Below are positions 1 through 9,423 of a stretch of 64,000 nucleotides of DNA, piece after piece; the stretch's first letter is position 1, and the number at the start of each line of letters is the position of its first letter. Position numbers and translations under genes: made by a program. Below the pieces are notes generated by a model. That model made no database searches. It saw nothing but the letters and a program-made list of their open reading frames with translations, and was not told the DNA's origin. The stretch is taken from positions 56,915,449 through 56,979,448 of the forward strand of contig NC_071355.1 of the NCBI RefSeq assembly GCF_943734655.1. Direction: 5' to 3'. The DNA comes from Sabethes cyaneus (lineage: Eukaryota; Arthropoda; Insecta; Diptera; Culicidae).

Positions 1-995
1 GGTCCTTTCCGGCGGCTCTATTATTCTTCAGTAGACCAATTTCTCGTCGGATCTCTTCGAGATCGGGAGCCGGTACGCTGTTGTCGTTTGTAGGTACTCC
101 GAGGTTAACTTCCATTGCGTCCCCTGCCGCTATATCGCCGTTGAGGTGCTCATCGAAGAACTGCTTCCACCTGTCGACCACCTCGCGCTCGCTTGTGATT
201 AGATTCCCTCCCTCGTCCCTGCACATGTCAGGTTTTGGTGTGTGGACCTTGCGAGTTTGGTTCACCTTCTCGTAAAACTTGCGGGTATCATTAGCCCGGA
301 ATAGTTGTTCGAGCTCCTAATAATCTCTGTCCTCCTTCTGGCGCTTTTTCCTTCTCAGGATCGCGGTCAACTCATTCCTCGCTTGTCGATACTTGGCCAA
401 ATTCTCTCTCGTGGATTTGCTCAGATAGTTTTCCCAAGCTCTTTTTTCCTCTCTATCGCTTCTTGGCATTCCCCGTCAAACCCATCGTTTCGTGCACTCG
501 AGGTTTCCACACCTAGCACTGCGGTTGCGGCCCCGTTGACTGCCGAGCGTATCCTATTCCATCCGTTTTCGAGGGTCGAAGCGACTAGCTCCACAGAGGA
601 AGGCAGAGCTTCATCCAGTACGTGCGCGTAGTTTTCAGCAGTTCGCGGGTTGTCTAGTTGCCGAATGTTTAGCCGAGGAGGACGACTTTGTCGCGAGGTA
701 TAAACCGTTGATAGTTTTGAGCGCACATGTACTACTACTAGGTAGTGGTCCGAGTCAATATCCGCACTCCGTAGGGAGCGTACGTTGGTGATGTTCGAGA
801 TAAACCGGCCCTCGATGAGAATATGGTCGATTTGGTTCGAGGTTCGTTAGTCAGGTGATCTCCAGGTGGCCTTGTGGACATCTTTGTGGGGAAAAAAGGT
901 GCTTTTAATCACCAAGCCTCGGGAAGCCGCAAAGTTGATGCATCGCTGGCCGTTATCGTTCGAGTCGGTGTGCAGACTATGGGGCCCGATCACCG
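1..995 (-). mobile_element. LINE fragment A: endonuclease domain plus linker, off left edge
   Basis: Read on the minus strand, this encodes a non-LTR retrotransposon endonuclease followed by the linker before the reverse transcriptase. Visible blocks are NDNGQR near 950, KATWRSPD near 850, IDHILIEGRF near 820, DIDSDHYLVV near 750, and a charged linker through 726-421 and on to about 1. The window begins just after the family motif NNRAAGK, so the reverse transcriptase of this copy would lie outside the window. The frame is broken near 420 and by stops, so this is a decayed copy. Domain order and wording match the other LINE copies in the window at 14273-17328 and 43005-46782. Clade is inferred as RTE-like from the single EN-RT ORF and the roughly 3 kb size of those fuller copies. 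Confidence 0.8.
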
Positions 996-1690
996 GGCGC
1001 AACACCTTCAGTTCGAAAACATTAAGGGCGCGTTGGTTCTCCACGAGTATAGTCCATGTCTCATGGCCGTAAAGGTCAACCGGTCTAATCAGCGTCTTAT
1101 AGATTGTTAACTTCGTGCGGTGGCGAATTTTGTTCGATCGCAGCGTCCTACGGAGTCCAAAGTAGGCACGATTTTCTGCCATAATGCGTCTTTGTATTCC
1201 TCTGCTGGTATTGTTGTATGCGGTAAACAGTGAGCGCAGATACACGAACTCTTCTACTACCTCGATTTCATCACCGTCTAAATGAATCTGGGAAGGAGGT
1301 CAGCATTCCCTTCTATAGAACCTCTTCCTTTCATGTATTTTGTTTTCGATACATTAATGACAAGTCCAATCTGTTTGGCTTGAGCTTCCAATCCGATGTA
1401 CGTTTCCGCCATCCTCTCAAAGGTACGTGTAATAATGTCAACGTAGTCAGCGAAGCCAAGAAGCTGGACGAACTTCATGAATATCGTGCCACTCGTGTCT
1501 ATCCCCGCTCTTCTTATCACACCCTCCAAAGCGATGTTGAACAGCAAACATGAAAGCCCACCACCTTGCCGTAACCCTCTTCGAGATTAAAAGAGACTCG
1601 AGACTGCCCCTGATACTCGAACAACACACATTACTCGATCCATCGTCGCCTTGACCAATCGCGTTAGTTTATCCGGAAATCCGGAAGTTA
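990..1690 (-). mobile_element. LINE fragment B: reverse transcriptase core and thumb, fused to fragment A
   Basis: The minus strand encodes reverse-transcriptase blocks: RRGLRQG near 1575, LLFNIALEGVIRRAG near 1530, and the catalytic box near 1440 as FADYVDI, where FADD is expected, so the second catalytic Asp reads Tyr. KTKYM follows near 1330, and the C-terminal blocks AYFGLRRTLRS and LIRPVDLYGHETWT lie at 1180-1060. The reading frame then runs straight into the endonuclease of fragment A at about 990-1000 (KVLRPVIGPHSLH), leaving a 132-codon chimeric ORF at 847-1245. An RT C-terminus fused upstream of an EN is not a normal LINE order, so two copies have been joined by deletion or rearrangement. 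Confidence 0.8.
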
Positions 1691-2005
1691 TATGCATGTT
1701 ACTGTAAAATTGCTGGACATTTTATCTATCCAACGACATATTAACAGTTATGTTTCGTTCAGTAGTATAGCAGTTATAAGCATTTAAAATCTTTGATTTA
1801 AACGTTACGCTTCTATTTTCGTTTTCACAAAGTACTGCCCAACCCAGTATAGTAAACATAGACGTAGTCCTACGTCAAAATGGGGCGAGTGGATAAATCA
1901 AATTAGTAGGTACTTCACCTTGAAGCTTGGGTCAGGTACTACAAACTTGCATAGGTGCCGCTTCTCCCCATCCACCCATATGAGAGTACGTTTTATGTGT
2001 TTTGC
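1691..2005. other. Gene-free stretch with a palindromic repeat unit
   Basis: No coding region is recognised. Positions 1810-1880 are a copy of a short unit also present at 27958-28031, 35190-35267 and, reversed, 34245-34318. The unit ends in GACGTAGTCCTACGTC (1861-1876), a perfect inverted repeat of 7-bp arms around TC. Confidence 0.6.
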
Positions 2006-2013
2006 GTTCGCCG

Positions 2014-2443
2014 CAGTGTTGCCACATATTCATCTGTACTGGAAGGGGCAAAAATTTTTTTCATCTGTACTTTTTCTTCCAAAAATCTGTACTCAAATCT
2101 GTACCATTAAAAATATCTATTGCATAGAAAAATTTGGCTTTTTAGCATTAAAAAAATCCACGAGTCTCAAATCATTTATTTGTTTGATGATGTTTGCAAA
2201 TATCTCTGCTAAACTTAGACATAAATATGTTTTGTATTGATTTCATTCATTCTAAGAATTGTTTCTCTATTCATTTCAAGAAACAGTACTGAGAAAAAAG
2301 TATAAGTTTTTGACACTCAGAAAAATCTGTACCTATCTGTACTTTTTGGCAAAAATCTGTAATCTATACCGTACAGAATCTGTACCAAAAAATTCGAAAA
2401 AATCTGTACTTTTCCAGATAAATCTGTACATGTGGCAACACTG
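2014..2443. mobile_element. hAT-type MITE with 8-bp target duplication
   Basis: A 430-bp non-coding element with terminal inverted repeats starting CAGTGTTGCCACAT. Both ends are flanked by a perfect 8-bp direct repeat GTTCGCCG (2006-2013 and 2444-2451). CAGTG-like termini plus an 8-bp duplication are the known signature of the hAT superfamily. The interior has about a dozen AATCTGTAC-like words in both halves. No transposase is present, so it is non-autonomous. Confidence 0.9.
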
Positions 2444-2589
2444 GTTCGCCGTATGCTCAATACCCTTTTTTGTTTCACAATTTATTTATATCATGTCACA
2501 AATATGTTTTGTTTTGCGCTGTTTCATGCGTTTCATGCGTTTCAGTCGTCAACAGGTTGTAAATCAGTATGGTAAACGAGAGCTCGGCA

Positions 2590-3330
2590 ATTAGATTTGT
2601 ATTAATTTACTTACTGATGTGTCCATGTCCGCCGGTCCGCCAGAAGGGATGAAATCAGAGATCTCCACTGCTACCTGGTTGGTTACCTGCCATGGATTTT
2701 ACCTGTAACCAGTTCAGGTTCTCGTCTACAGCCCGGATGTCGTTGGCCAAGCTGCGTCGCCATGAACCTCTGGGTCTGCCTCTTTTACGTTGTTCATGCG
2801 GATTACAAGCGAGTGCATCTCTGCAAATCTCGTTTGCTCTTTTCCTCTAGGTGTGTCCGATCCACTTCCACATATGTTCACGAGGACCCGCAAAGGCACC
2901 TCTGGCGTTCCTGATCCGTTATATCAGTCTTGGTACCACTATCGGGCGTTGTCCGGTTACCAAGAAAGGCGTTGAAAGACCTGCTCAACTTGTTGCACTG
3001 CTACTGTGAAGTTGACATAGACATAGTTTTTGCTACATTGACTGTGAAAACTGCTGCCTGGGACCTCTCGAAGAGGTAATCTAACTTGCTCTGCATATCG
3101 TTTTGGTGTTGTGCGAGCAAGACAATGTCGTCGACTAGGTCGAGGTCATTTAGCTGCTCCATCGTTAGAAGATTCCAAGGCAATCCTCGACTTGGTCTAT
3201 TGTCAATTGCTCCAACTAATATCTCATCCATAACGATGAGAAACAGCAGCGGTGATAAAAAGCGGCCCTGCCTTACATCCGCAGTAAGGGTTACCTTAGA
3301 GAGTAATACAGACTCTGTATTACAAAGTAA
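2590..3330 (-). mobile_element. LINE 3' fragment of a second family: RT blocks plus C-terminal tail
   Basis: On the minus strand, 3330-3001 encodes RT blocks: RQGRFLSPLLFLIVMDEIL (3285-3230), then LNDLDLVDDIVLLAQ in the catalytic box, then TVNVAKTMSM. After a gap, 2960-2600 encodes a decayed C-terminal tail in shifting frames, with matches to the typical SLANDIRAVDENLNWLQ and SMAGNQP wording of mosquito LINE tails. The wording differs from the RTE-like copies, so this is a separate LINE family. It is 5'-truncated and broken. Confidence 0.7.
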
Positions 3331-3728
3331 CGTGATGTCACGTCAGTTACTGCATTCAATTGAATAGCTGATGCATCATTTGGGCTGACAAAGATGGATC
3401 AGCTTTGAGCATCTCGCCTGAAATGCAATCTATCCATGATGCTCTGTTGGATGTAATACTTTTCACTGTTTCAATTTCATCCAGTGCACAATGGGCAAAA
3501 ACGAGCTCGTAATCCCAAGAATTAGAAGCCGCTGGTTAGGAATCTTACAAGATACCTATTCTTATGTAAAAAAATGCAGGAAATCGATTGGTGATGGTTT
3601 CATCCTGCGCAGACTTCGGGAAGTGGTCCATTTTGTCCTATTTTCATCAAACATCAAGATAAAAGCTAATTAAACCGTATAAAAACTTATTTGCCGCCCG
3701 TGAAACGAACTCAAATAGCTTCCAAATG
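3331..3728. other. Gene-free stretch
   Basis: No gene, RNA or clear repeat boundary is recognised. The only open frames are short and show no family resemblance. Confidence 0.4.
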
Positions 3729-3944
3729 TTAATATTTTTTTGAAACGATGGTTCTACAATTGATGAAGGGACGGTAGGGGAAAGAAATGAAAATTTTGGT
3801 GAAGGAGGGGGAAGAGCGGAAAGGAAGGGGGGGGGGGTATTGGTAGCTATGCTTGACAAGTAGTCATTTTGACTCCTACCTTTTGTCCAATGCTGGAAGG
3901 TGCATGAGTCGAACCAAGCTGTAATCTGAGATTATAACCGGATT
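3729..3944. repeat. 216-bp direct repeat, left copy
   Basis: This block recurs at 4333-4548 with, by eye, a single difference: the G run is 11 long here and 12 there. It contains a purine-rich G/A stretch and ends inside a sequence resembling a Pol III B box. The very high identity suggests a recent duplication. Confidence 0.85.
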
Positions 3945-4025
3945 CGAACCCACAACACCCTCCAGGGCATGTGGTTCGCTGGTACTTGTACCTTTGAACC
4001 ATAGAGGCGCTGGACAAAAGGAGAC
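3880..4025 (-). mobile_element. tRNA-like SINE head (Pol III A and B boxes)
   Basis: On the minus strand, GGGTTCGAATCC (around 3943-3954) matches the Pol III B-box consensus. About 50 bases upstream, CCTCTATGGTTCAAAGG (around 3990-4008) resembles an A box. Together they form a tRNA-like head about 75 bases long. It is probably a tRNA-derived SINE rather than a working tRNA, because no clean acceptor stem or anticodon arm is apparent. SINE ends could not be fixed. Confidence 0.55.
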
Positions 4026-4332
4026 CGCAAAATCCACTTCTCAAGGATAGCTACGCGTGTTGGTTGTGTTATCGACACATATTGTGCCGCTTCCTGCATC
4101 AATTGCAGATTACCACCGAGCGAGAAGTTTTAATCTAACTACTATTTACTTTCAGGACGACGACACTGTGCCGGTCCTTACGACTTGCAAGGTACTGCAC
4201 GTGACGCTGTTCGTCCGTCAGCGTATGTTAGCCGCGTTTCTCGGCGCGGGTTTTCGAGGGAAGGCCCCGTTCCTATGTAATAGACTAATCTCAAGATTTT
4301 AGTCTTGACCTTGGAATGAGGTCATACATATA

Positions 4333-4548
4333 TTAATATTTTTTTGAAACGATGGTTCTACAATTGATGAAGGGACGGTAGGGGAAAGAAATGAAAATTT
4401 TGGTGAAGGAGGGGGAAGAGCGGAAAGGAAGGGGGGGGGGGGTATTGGTAGCTATGCTTGACAAGTAGTCATTTTGACTCCTACCTTTTGTCCAATGCTG
4501 GAAGGTGCATGAGTCGAACCAAGCTGTAATCTGAGATTATAACCGGAT
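4333..4548. repeat. 216-bp direct repeat, right copy
   Basis: Near-identical partner of 3729-3944. Only the first bases of the tRNA-like head are included, and the next base starts LINE sequence (CAEQL on the minus strand). The 388 bp between the copies (3945-4332) contain the tRNA-like head and a GC-richer stretch at 4150-4260 with no recognised product. Confidence 0.85.
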
Positions 4549-4549
4549 T

Positions 4550-5298
4550 AGTTGTTCTGCACGGTCAGTCAGTAACTGACCAGCTCTGTCCTTCAGCAGC
4601 ATCTTAGCATTCAGCTTGGCGCTACTAAGGTGGCGAGATATATTGCACAACAAACGGATAACACCTTTGGCGGCGGTGGTTCCTCCTTTGTCGGTTTAGG
4701 GAGGCAGTCTAATGCTCCGCCTACAAGCTTGTTTAACAACCCTCTGTGTATCGTTAACGGGCAGCTGTTGGTCATAGCCGCTCTGGTTCGCGCTCACTCA
4801 ATGCCGGTTTTCGTCTCTCTCCGCTCGTCGATATTCCTCCAAGTTGCATCCGAGATCCACTCTCTTCGCCCACTGCGCCTTTGCCGAGTGTTTCGTTACT
4901 AGTCGAGAAAAATACGTTCTTGATGCGGGTCCATTGTTCTTTGACAGTTCTACCAGCTAGCAACTCCGAGGCTCGGGACTCAAGTTGTTCGACAAAGGCC
5001 CTTTTCAACTCGGGATTCTCTAATCGGCGGAAATCGTAACGACACTCAAGTTTCTTCTTTCTTCGTTGAACACGAGTGACGCCCCAGTTCAGCTATAATA
5101 AGGTGATGGTCGGATGCAATATTCGCGCAGCGCTTGTTGCGTACAACAAGAAGGCTTCTTCTTCACTTTCGATTGATGCAGATATGGCCAATTTGGTTTC
5201 CTGATCGGCCGTCGCGGGAAACTCACGTGACCTTATGTATTGGTCTATGGCGATCCACCATTGACCATGTTGTTATTATCACAAAACTCTGTAAACAA
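4550..5298 (-). mobile_element. LINE fragment: endonuclease and linker
   Basis: The minus strand encodes decayed endonuclease text (NQIGHICINRKWRRSLLDVR, then NIASDHHLIIAEL around 5230-5100), then the linker KRAFVEQLESRASEL...EQWTRIKNVF (5005-4900), and finally LNAKMLLKDRAGQLLTD near 4600. Several stops and frameshifts are present. In reading order it sits directly downstream of the RT piece at 5299-5720, which is the reverse of normal LINE order, as in the 0-1.7 kb chimera. Confidence 0.7.
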
Positions 5299-5720
5299 CT
5301 ATCCGTTTTCGCTTCTCTCTCCAAGACCATGGTGTCCCATATTCTTCATCGTGACTACCAATAGCTCTTTGTGGTCGATAATATCATGCGTAGCTTTGTA
5401 GTCGATGAACAATATGACTAATGTGTGGGACTGGAAGCTTGACAGCTTTTTTGAAGTATCTGCGAAGCGTAAAGATTTGGTCCGTCGTTGACCGCCTTTC
5501 AACGCAACTGGTATGTTAACTTTCCACCTTTTCGCAATTGGTCGTCGGAAAATAATTAGGGAGACCACATTTTAGGCGGCATCGCAGACGGTAATAGTAC
5601 AATAGTTCTTTTAGTCTGGCAGGTCGTTATGCTTGTAGATCGGGCAAACAACCCATTCTTCAATTCGTACGATAGATGCTTCATATCTCAAATTCTTACA
5701 ATCAGCCAGTGCCGATAAAT
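5299..5720 (-). mobile_element. LINE fragment: N-terminal reverse transcriptase
   Basis: Minus-strand text WVVCPIYKHNDLPD, NYCTITVCDA, SLIIFRR, then VALKGGQR..TKSLRF and ILFIDYKATHDIIDHKEL corresponds to the first RT blocks (IYKKGD, NYR, RQI-like, FIDFKAAYD). Frame breaks separate them. The text stops after MGHHGLG and passes into endonuclease-like GERSENG near 5300. Confidence 0.65.
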
Positions 5721-5908
5721 GGGTAGTTTTTTTGTGTCCATTCTAATACAGGCCCAAAGAGATGGGGAACTGTGGATAAAATGTCCAGTCGGGTCAAGAA
5801 TGAGATATTGAGATAAAGGATCTTTTTCAACTGCACATTTCCCGTCGCCAACTAGTTGCTGGTTGTCCGGGGATGCTTACCCGAGCAAGGATTGACAACA
5901 AAAGTATA

Positions 5909-6829
5909 GGGGAGTGTCGTCGTGGTTGGGTCACGTTTTGGAATTCGCCCATAACTTTCGTTTCAAAAGGAATTTTGGAAATCTAAATACATCGTTGCAT
6001 AGGTCTAAGAAAAAGGTATATTTCCGGAGAGTTTTGAACTGATTACTTGAAAAATAATAAAGTTATAGGCATTTACGTGAAGACAAAAAATGTTGTCATA
6101 GTCGGGCCATGTTGTACAGGTTGTGCCATCGCAGAAAATGTAAGACATACGTTTTGAATTTTTTTATAGAGACATGAAAAGAATGAATTCCGTGAACAAC
6201 GGCTCAGATAGGTACAAATACCCTATTTTTAATTGCATTTTTGCGAAATTTTGGCGATCTTGTAAAATCAATATTGCTACAATGGCCTTTTCCGAAGTGT
6301 ACAACTACAATGGAAAAACTCCAAAAATCTAGGTTTTTATCGTATTTATTATGCTTTATTTCATCACATTTTACGAAACTGATATTTTCTAGCGATTATT
6401 GCGCTTCTGCGCATAAAATTATGGTGGCCCAACCATGGACTACTGAAGTGGCCCGACCTGTGCAAATAGCGCTTTTTTAGTATTTTACCTTAGCCTTCCC
6501 AAACACCTTACTGGAGGGGATTTTTCTATAGTCCTCGTGTGCAGCATAACACACGTTATACATTTTTAAAATTTATCTCGATAATTGCATTTCATGAATC
6601 ATTTCTTGAAGAAAAGTTTATCACGTCTGGAAAACTTTTTTCTAAGATTTAGTCACTAAATTCAGTACGGGTGTTTTGAATACACGATTGAAACTTACAA
6701 TATTGTGAAAAGTTAGCTGTCACAGTAAGAAGTTTTACAATGGTTGTATCATAGATATCATGAGTTACTAAAACTGTGAAATCGTGATGGCCCGACCATA
6801 ACAGTGGCCCGACGATAACGACAATACCC
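5909..6829. mobile_element. TA-flanked terminal-inverted-repeat element (921 bp)
   Basis: The ends GGGGAGTGTCGTCGTGGT and, reversed, GGGTATTGTCGTTATCGT form imperfect terminal inverted repeats of about 28 bp. Both sides are flanked by TA (5907-5908 and 6830-6831), as in Tc1/mariner-like insertions. The inside has GTGGCCCGACC-type words near both ends and in the middle, and no credible ORF. The style is close to the element at 61489-62458. Confidence 0.7.
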
Positions 6830-6831
6830 TA

Positions 6832-8214
6832 TCAAAATTATTACATATTCGGATGTTGATATCAACTAGAAAAAATGTTTTGTTTCCAACTCAAAATGGC
6901 ATGTATCAGACCTTCAATATTTAAATAATCTATTTTCAATTAAATTTTTTCCTAGTAAAATGGTTGGTTCAAATTATATGATGATAGCAAAATGATGATG
7001 ATATGATAGTAAAATGACAACTAATTCTGCTTTCCTATTAATATTGTGTAACATCAAAATTAGTATTCCGTTTGATATTTTTGATAGCAAAAGTAGTATT
7101 CAATTTAATTTCACGGCGTGGAATTTTTGCAATCAATTTTCATATTTTAACCGCTAAGTTGACCAAAATGAAATCACTCCGAGCATTCAAAATCCGTTAC
7201 TTCAAGATATCAAATTTTGTTCTCAATTTGCTAAAACTTTGCTCGGGTATTCAGTCTATATCGTTTCTAATATCCAAATTTAGTGGTCGTCCGCTATTCG
7301 CATCTGTTTGATTTCTTACCGCTAAGCCGTGGATGTTTCGAAACTATTCTTATTTTGTTCGATTTATCATTTTATTTCATTATTTATATTTTGTCAATTC
7401 TGTATCACTTTGTATCTATTTCTATTAGCATTGGCTAAGAGCATTTGAATTATTATTATTACAAATCACATCAAACTGTGAACAGAAGGGTGCAGCACAT
7501 GTTATAATAGGACACGCCCATTGTCAAAACTATTCGCTGACGGTATGGTTGAATAATTGATTGCTACATGCTTTATCATATTTTAAGCAGTTTGGGCCTA
7601 AAAATTACCAAAATGAATAAGTGAATTCAACAAACACACCCATTACGTATTAATTGTTTATGACTTCACTCGCCTGAATAACAGAATGCAAAACGATTGT
7701 TTACTCATTTACTCTGTATTACTTATTTGTTGATCGATTGTATCTTGAATACTATATAGATCATTGAGGTCAACCGGAATTCGTTCCGGACCAGAAATTG
7801 AGTCATAACCAATCCAATTGGTGGCGTGATCTTTCGTTCGTTGGCGGGTCATCTATACGTGCAAACATCATAAATGGTACCTATCGGTGCGATCTCCGCT
7901 GCCACGCTGCCTGCCGACTAAGCGAGAAAAGAATAAATGCTCTAATTGTGTCCAATAACTAGAACACAACACGCTGGAGATCGGATATTAATACCTAGTA
8001 CGTGCACAGGAAAATAAAGCGACTATGAAGTGTAGCAATCACCCCATGTTCCGTTTAGAAAATGAATGAAATTCTTAATCGTATTGCGTCGGTACTTAGT
8101 CTGACCTTGAAATGAGAGAATGAAAACTGCAAGCGGCATATTTTGTCTTATATGCATATAAATACTTGAATGGAGAAATTTATGCCATCACTTTGTTTAC
8201 TTATTCATTTGCAG
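6832..8214. other. AT-rich gene-free stretch upstream of lipocalin-like exons
   Basis: No exon or repeat with clear ends is recognised. Because the exon at 8215 opens with a splice acceptor, at least part of this stretch is probably an intron of that gene. Confidence 0.4.
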
Positions 8215-9066
8215 ATAATGGGGCTTTGGTACGGAAGTGAAGTAATTACTCATCTGGGAAGCGAGGATGGAGAATCGATCTACGACACGTGCGTGGTGAT
8301 TCATCTTTCAGATATTACCAATTCGGTAGGTTTAGTACACGTTCGAATTAAGGATCGTCAGAGTTAAGTGATTTTTCTTATTTAGACCCCGACCAGTGAG
8401 CGTCCATACAGAGATCAAGGACCGGATGTACGGTTTGGTACATCCTACGGTTATCCAGGTGATCGAAGTCACTATGGAAGTACGGAGGAATATGGCAATC
8501 GTCGTTATCAGAACCGTGAAGGGCAACAGCAGCACCATTATTGGCAGCAGCAACAACAACAGCAACAACATCAGTATTCTAGCACTCGATATATGCGACT
8601 GATTTGGGATGAAAAGGATCACACGTTGGAGTACACGTTGCGTTACAATAACAGTCGGCCAGGATTCTGGATCTCGTCCGCTCCGCAGGCCGGATCGATG
8701 GTTCAACTGTCGTATATGCAATTCACCGGAACGGTTCAGGTTCTGAAAGCCATCAATAATCAACTGGTGTTGACGTTCTGTCAAAGTTTACCCGGAGGAC
8801 AGCTGTTCTCAGTTGTGCTTTCGCGGCAACATATGGGTTTGTCTCCAGAGGTGAGTATTGGAATCGACGCGTAATTGTTAGGCCAAACTAATCTAAATAT
8901 TGAATTTTCACAGGAAAACTATAGCATACGAAACTTATTAAAAAGACGTAACCTGTCGACGTTGTCGGTGAGAAAAGTCTGCTACAATGGAGCCACCGTT
9001 CAATCTTTGCTGGGAGTTCTGGCCCTTCTGTTAGTATCAGCGCTGGCACTCATCGTTTCTAAATAA
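8215..9066 (+). CDS. Lipocalin-like secreted/anchored protein, last three exons (partial)
   Basis: Three exons join in phase: 8215-8325, 8386-8850 and 8914-9066. Introns of 60 and 63 bp have GT-AG ends, and the stop is TAA at 9064. The visible 242 residues begin IMGLWYGSEVITH; G-x-W-Y is the N-terminal signature of lipocalins, which bind small hydrophobic ligands. A low-complexity Gly/Tyr/Arg and Gln-rich insert follows (eight Gln at about residues 91-98). Then comes a beta-rich region (MRLIWDEKDHTLEYTLRY, VQLSYMQFTGTVQVL) with three Cys in all (DTC, TFCQ, RKVCYNG). The last 22 residues are hydrophobic (SLLGVLALLLVSALALIV), which suggests a GPI-anchor signal or a tail membrane segment. The upstream exon with the start codon and signal peptide was not found. 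The lipocalin assignment is an inference from the motif and layout; an unclassified insect extracellular protein is the alternative. The gene itself is well supported. Confidence 0.8.
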
Positions 9067-9417
9067 AACCAAAATGTGTAGATTATACCAAAGAATGTTT
9101 ATCGTGCGAAGATTTCTCATGTTTCTTATTCCATCCAGCTCTAAATTACATGTTATTTATTTAACTCCAGGAGTGCTGCTATCGTTATAATTTATATCGC
9201 TTTGATTCAAAGTGCTGTAGTAACATCTACATCACTAATATATAACATAAAACGTCGAAAATGTTGGTGACTCGCTAGAGGTTAAGAAGAATTAACCTTC
9301 ACATATAACGTTAAAGTTATTGTACGGTTCATGTGTCATATGAAACTGAAAAAGTCATTAGTTAGGCTTAGGATCGTTTGAACGTTTGTATATCTCTATT
9401 GCTACGAAAACGACTTC

Positions 9418-9423
9418 AATAAA
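9418..9423 (+). terminator. Candidate poly(A) signal of the lipocalin-like gene
   Basis: AATAAA lies 352 bp after the stop codon. A second AATAAA overlaps the stop itself at 9062-9067. Which one is used cannot be told. Confidence 0.4.

Noticed and set aside
3943..4020. Functional tRNA gene
   Set aside because: A and B boxes are present, but no clean acceptor stem or anticodon arm could be drawn. SINE origin is more likely.
3729..4548. LTR retrotransposon with 216-bp LTRs
   Set aside because: The repeats lack TG...CA ends, and no primer-binding site, polypurine tract or gag-pol text is present.
8332..8784. 150-codon minus-strand ORF
   Set aside because: It is antisense to exon 2 of the lipocalin-like gene, and its Leu runs come from the Gln codons on the + strand.
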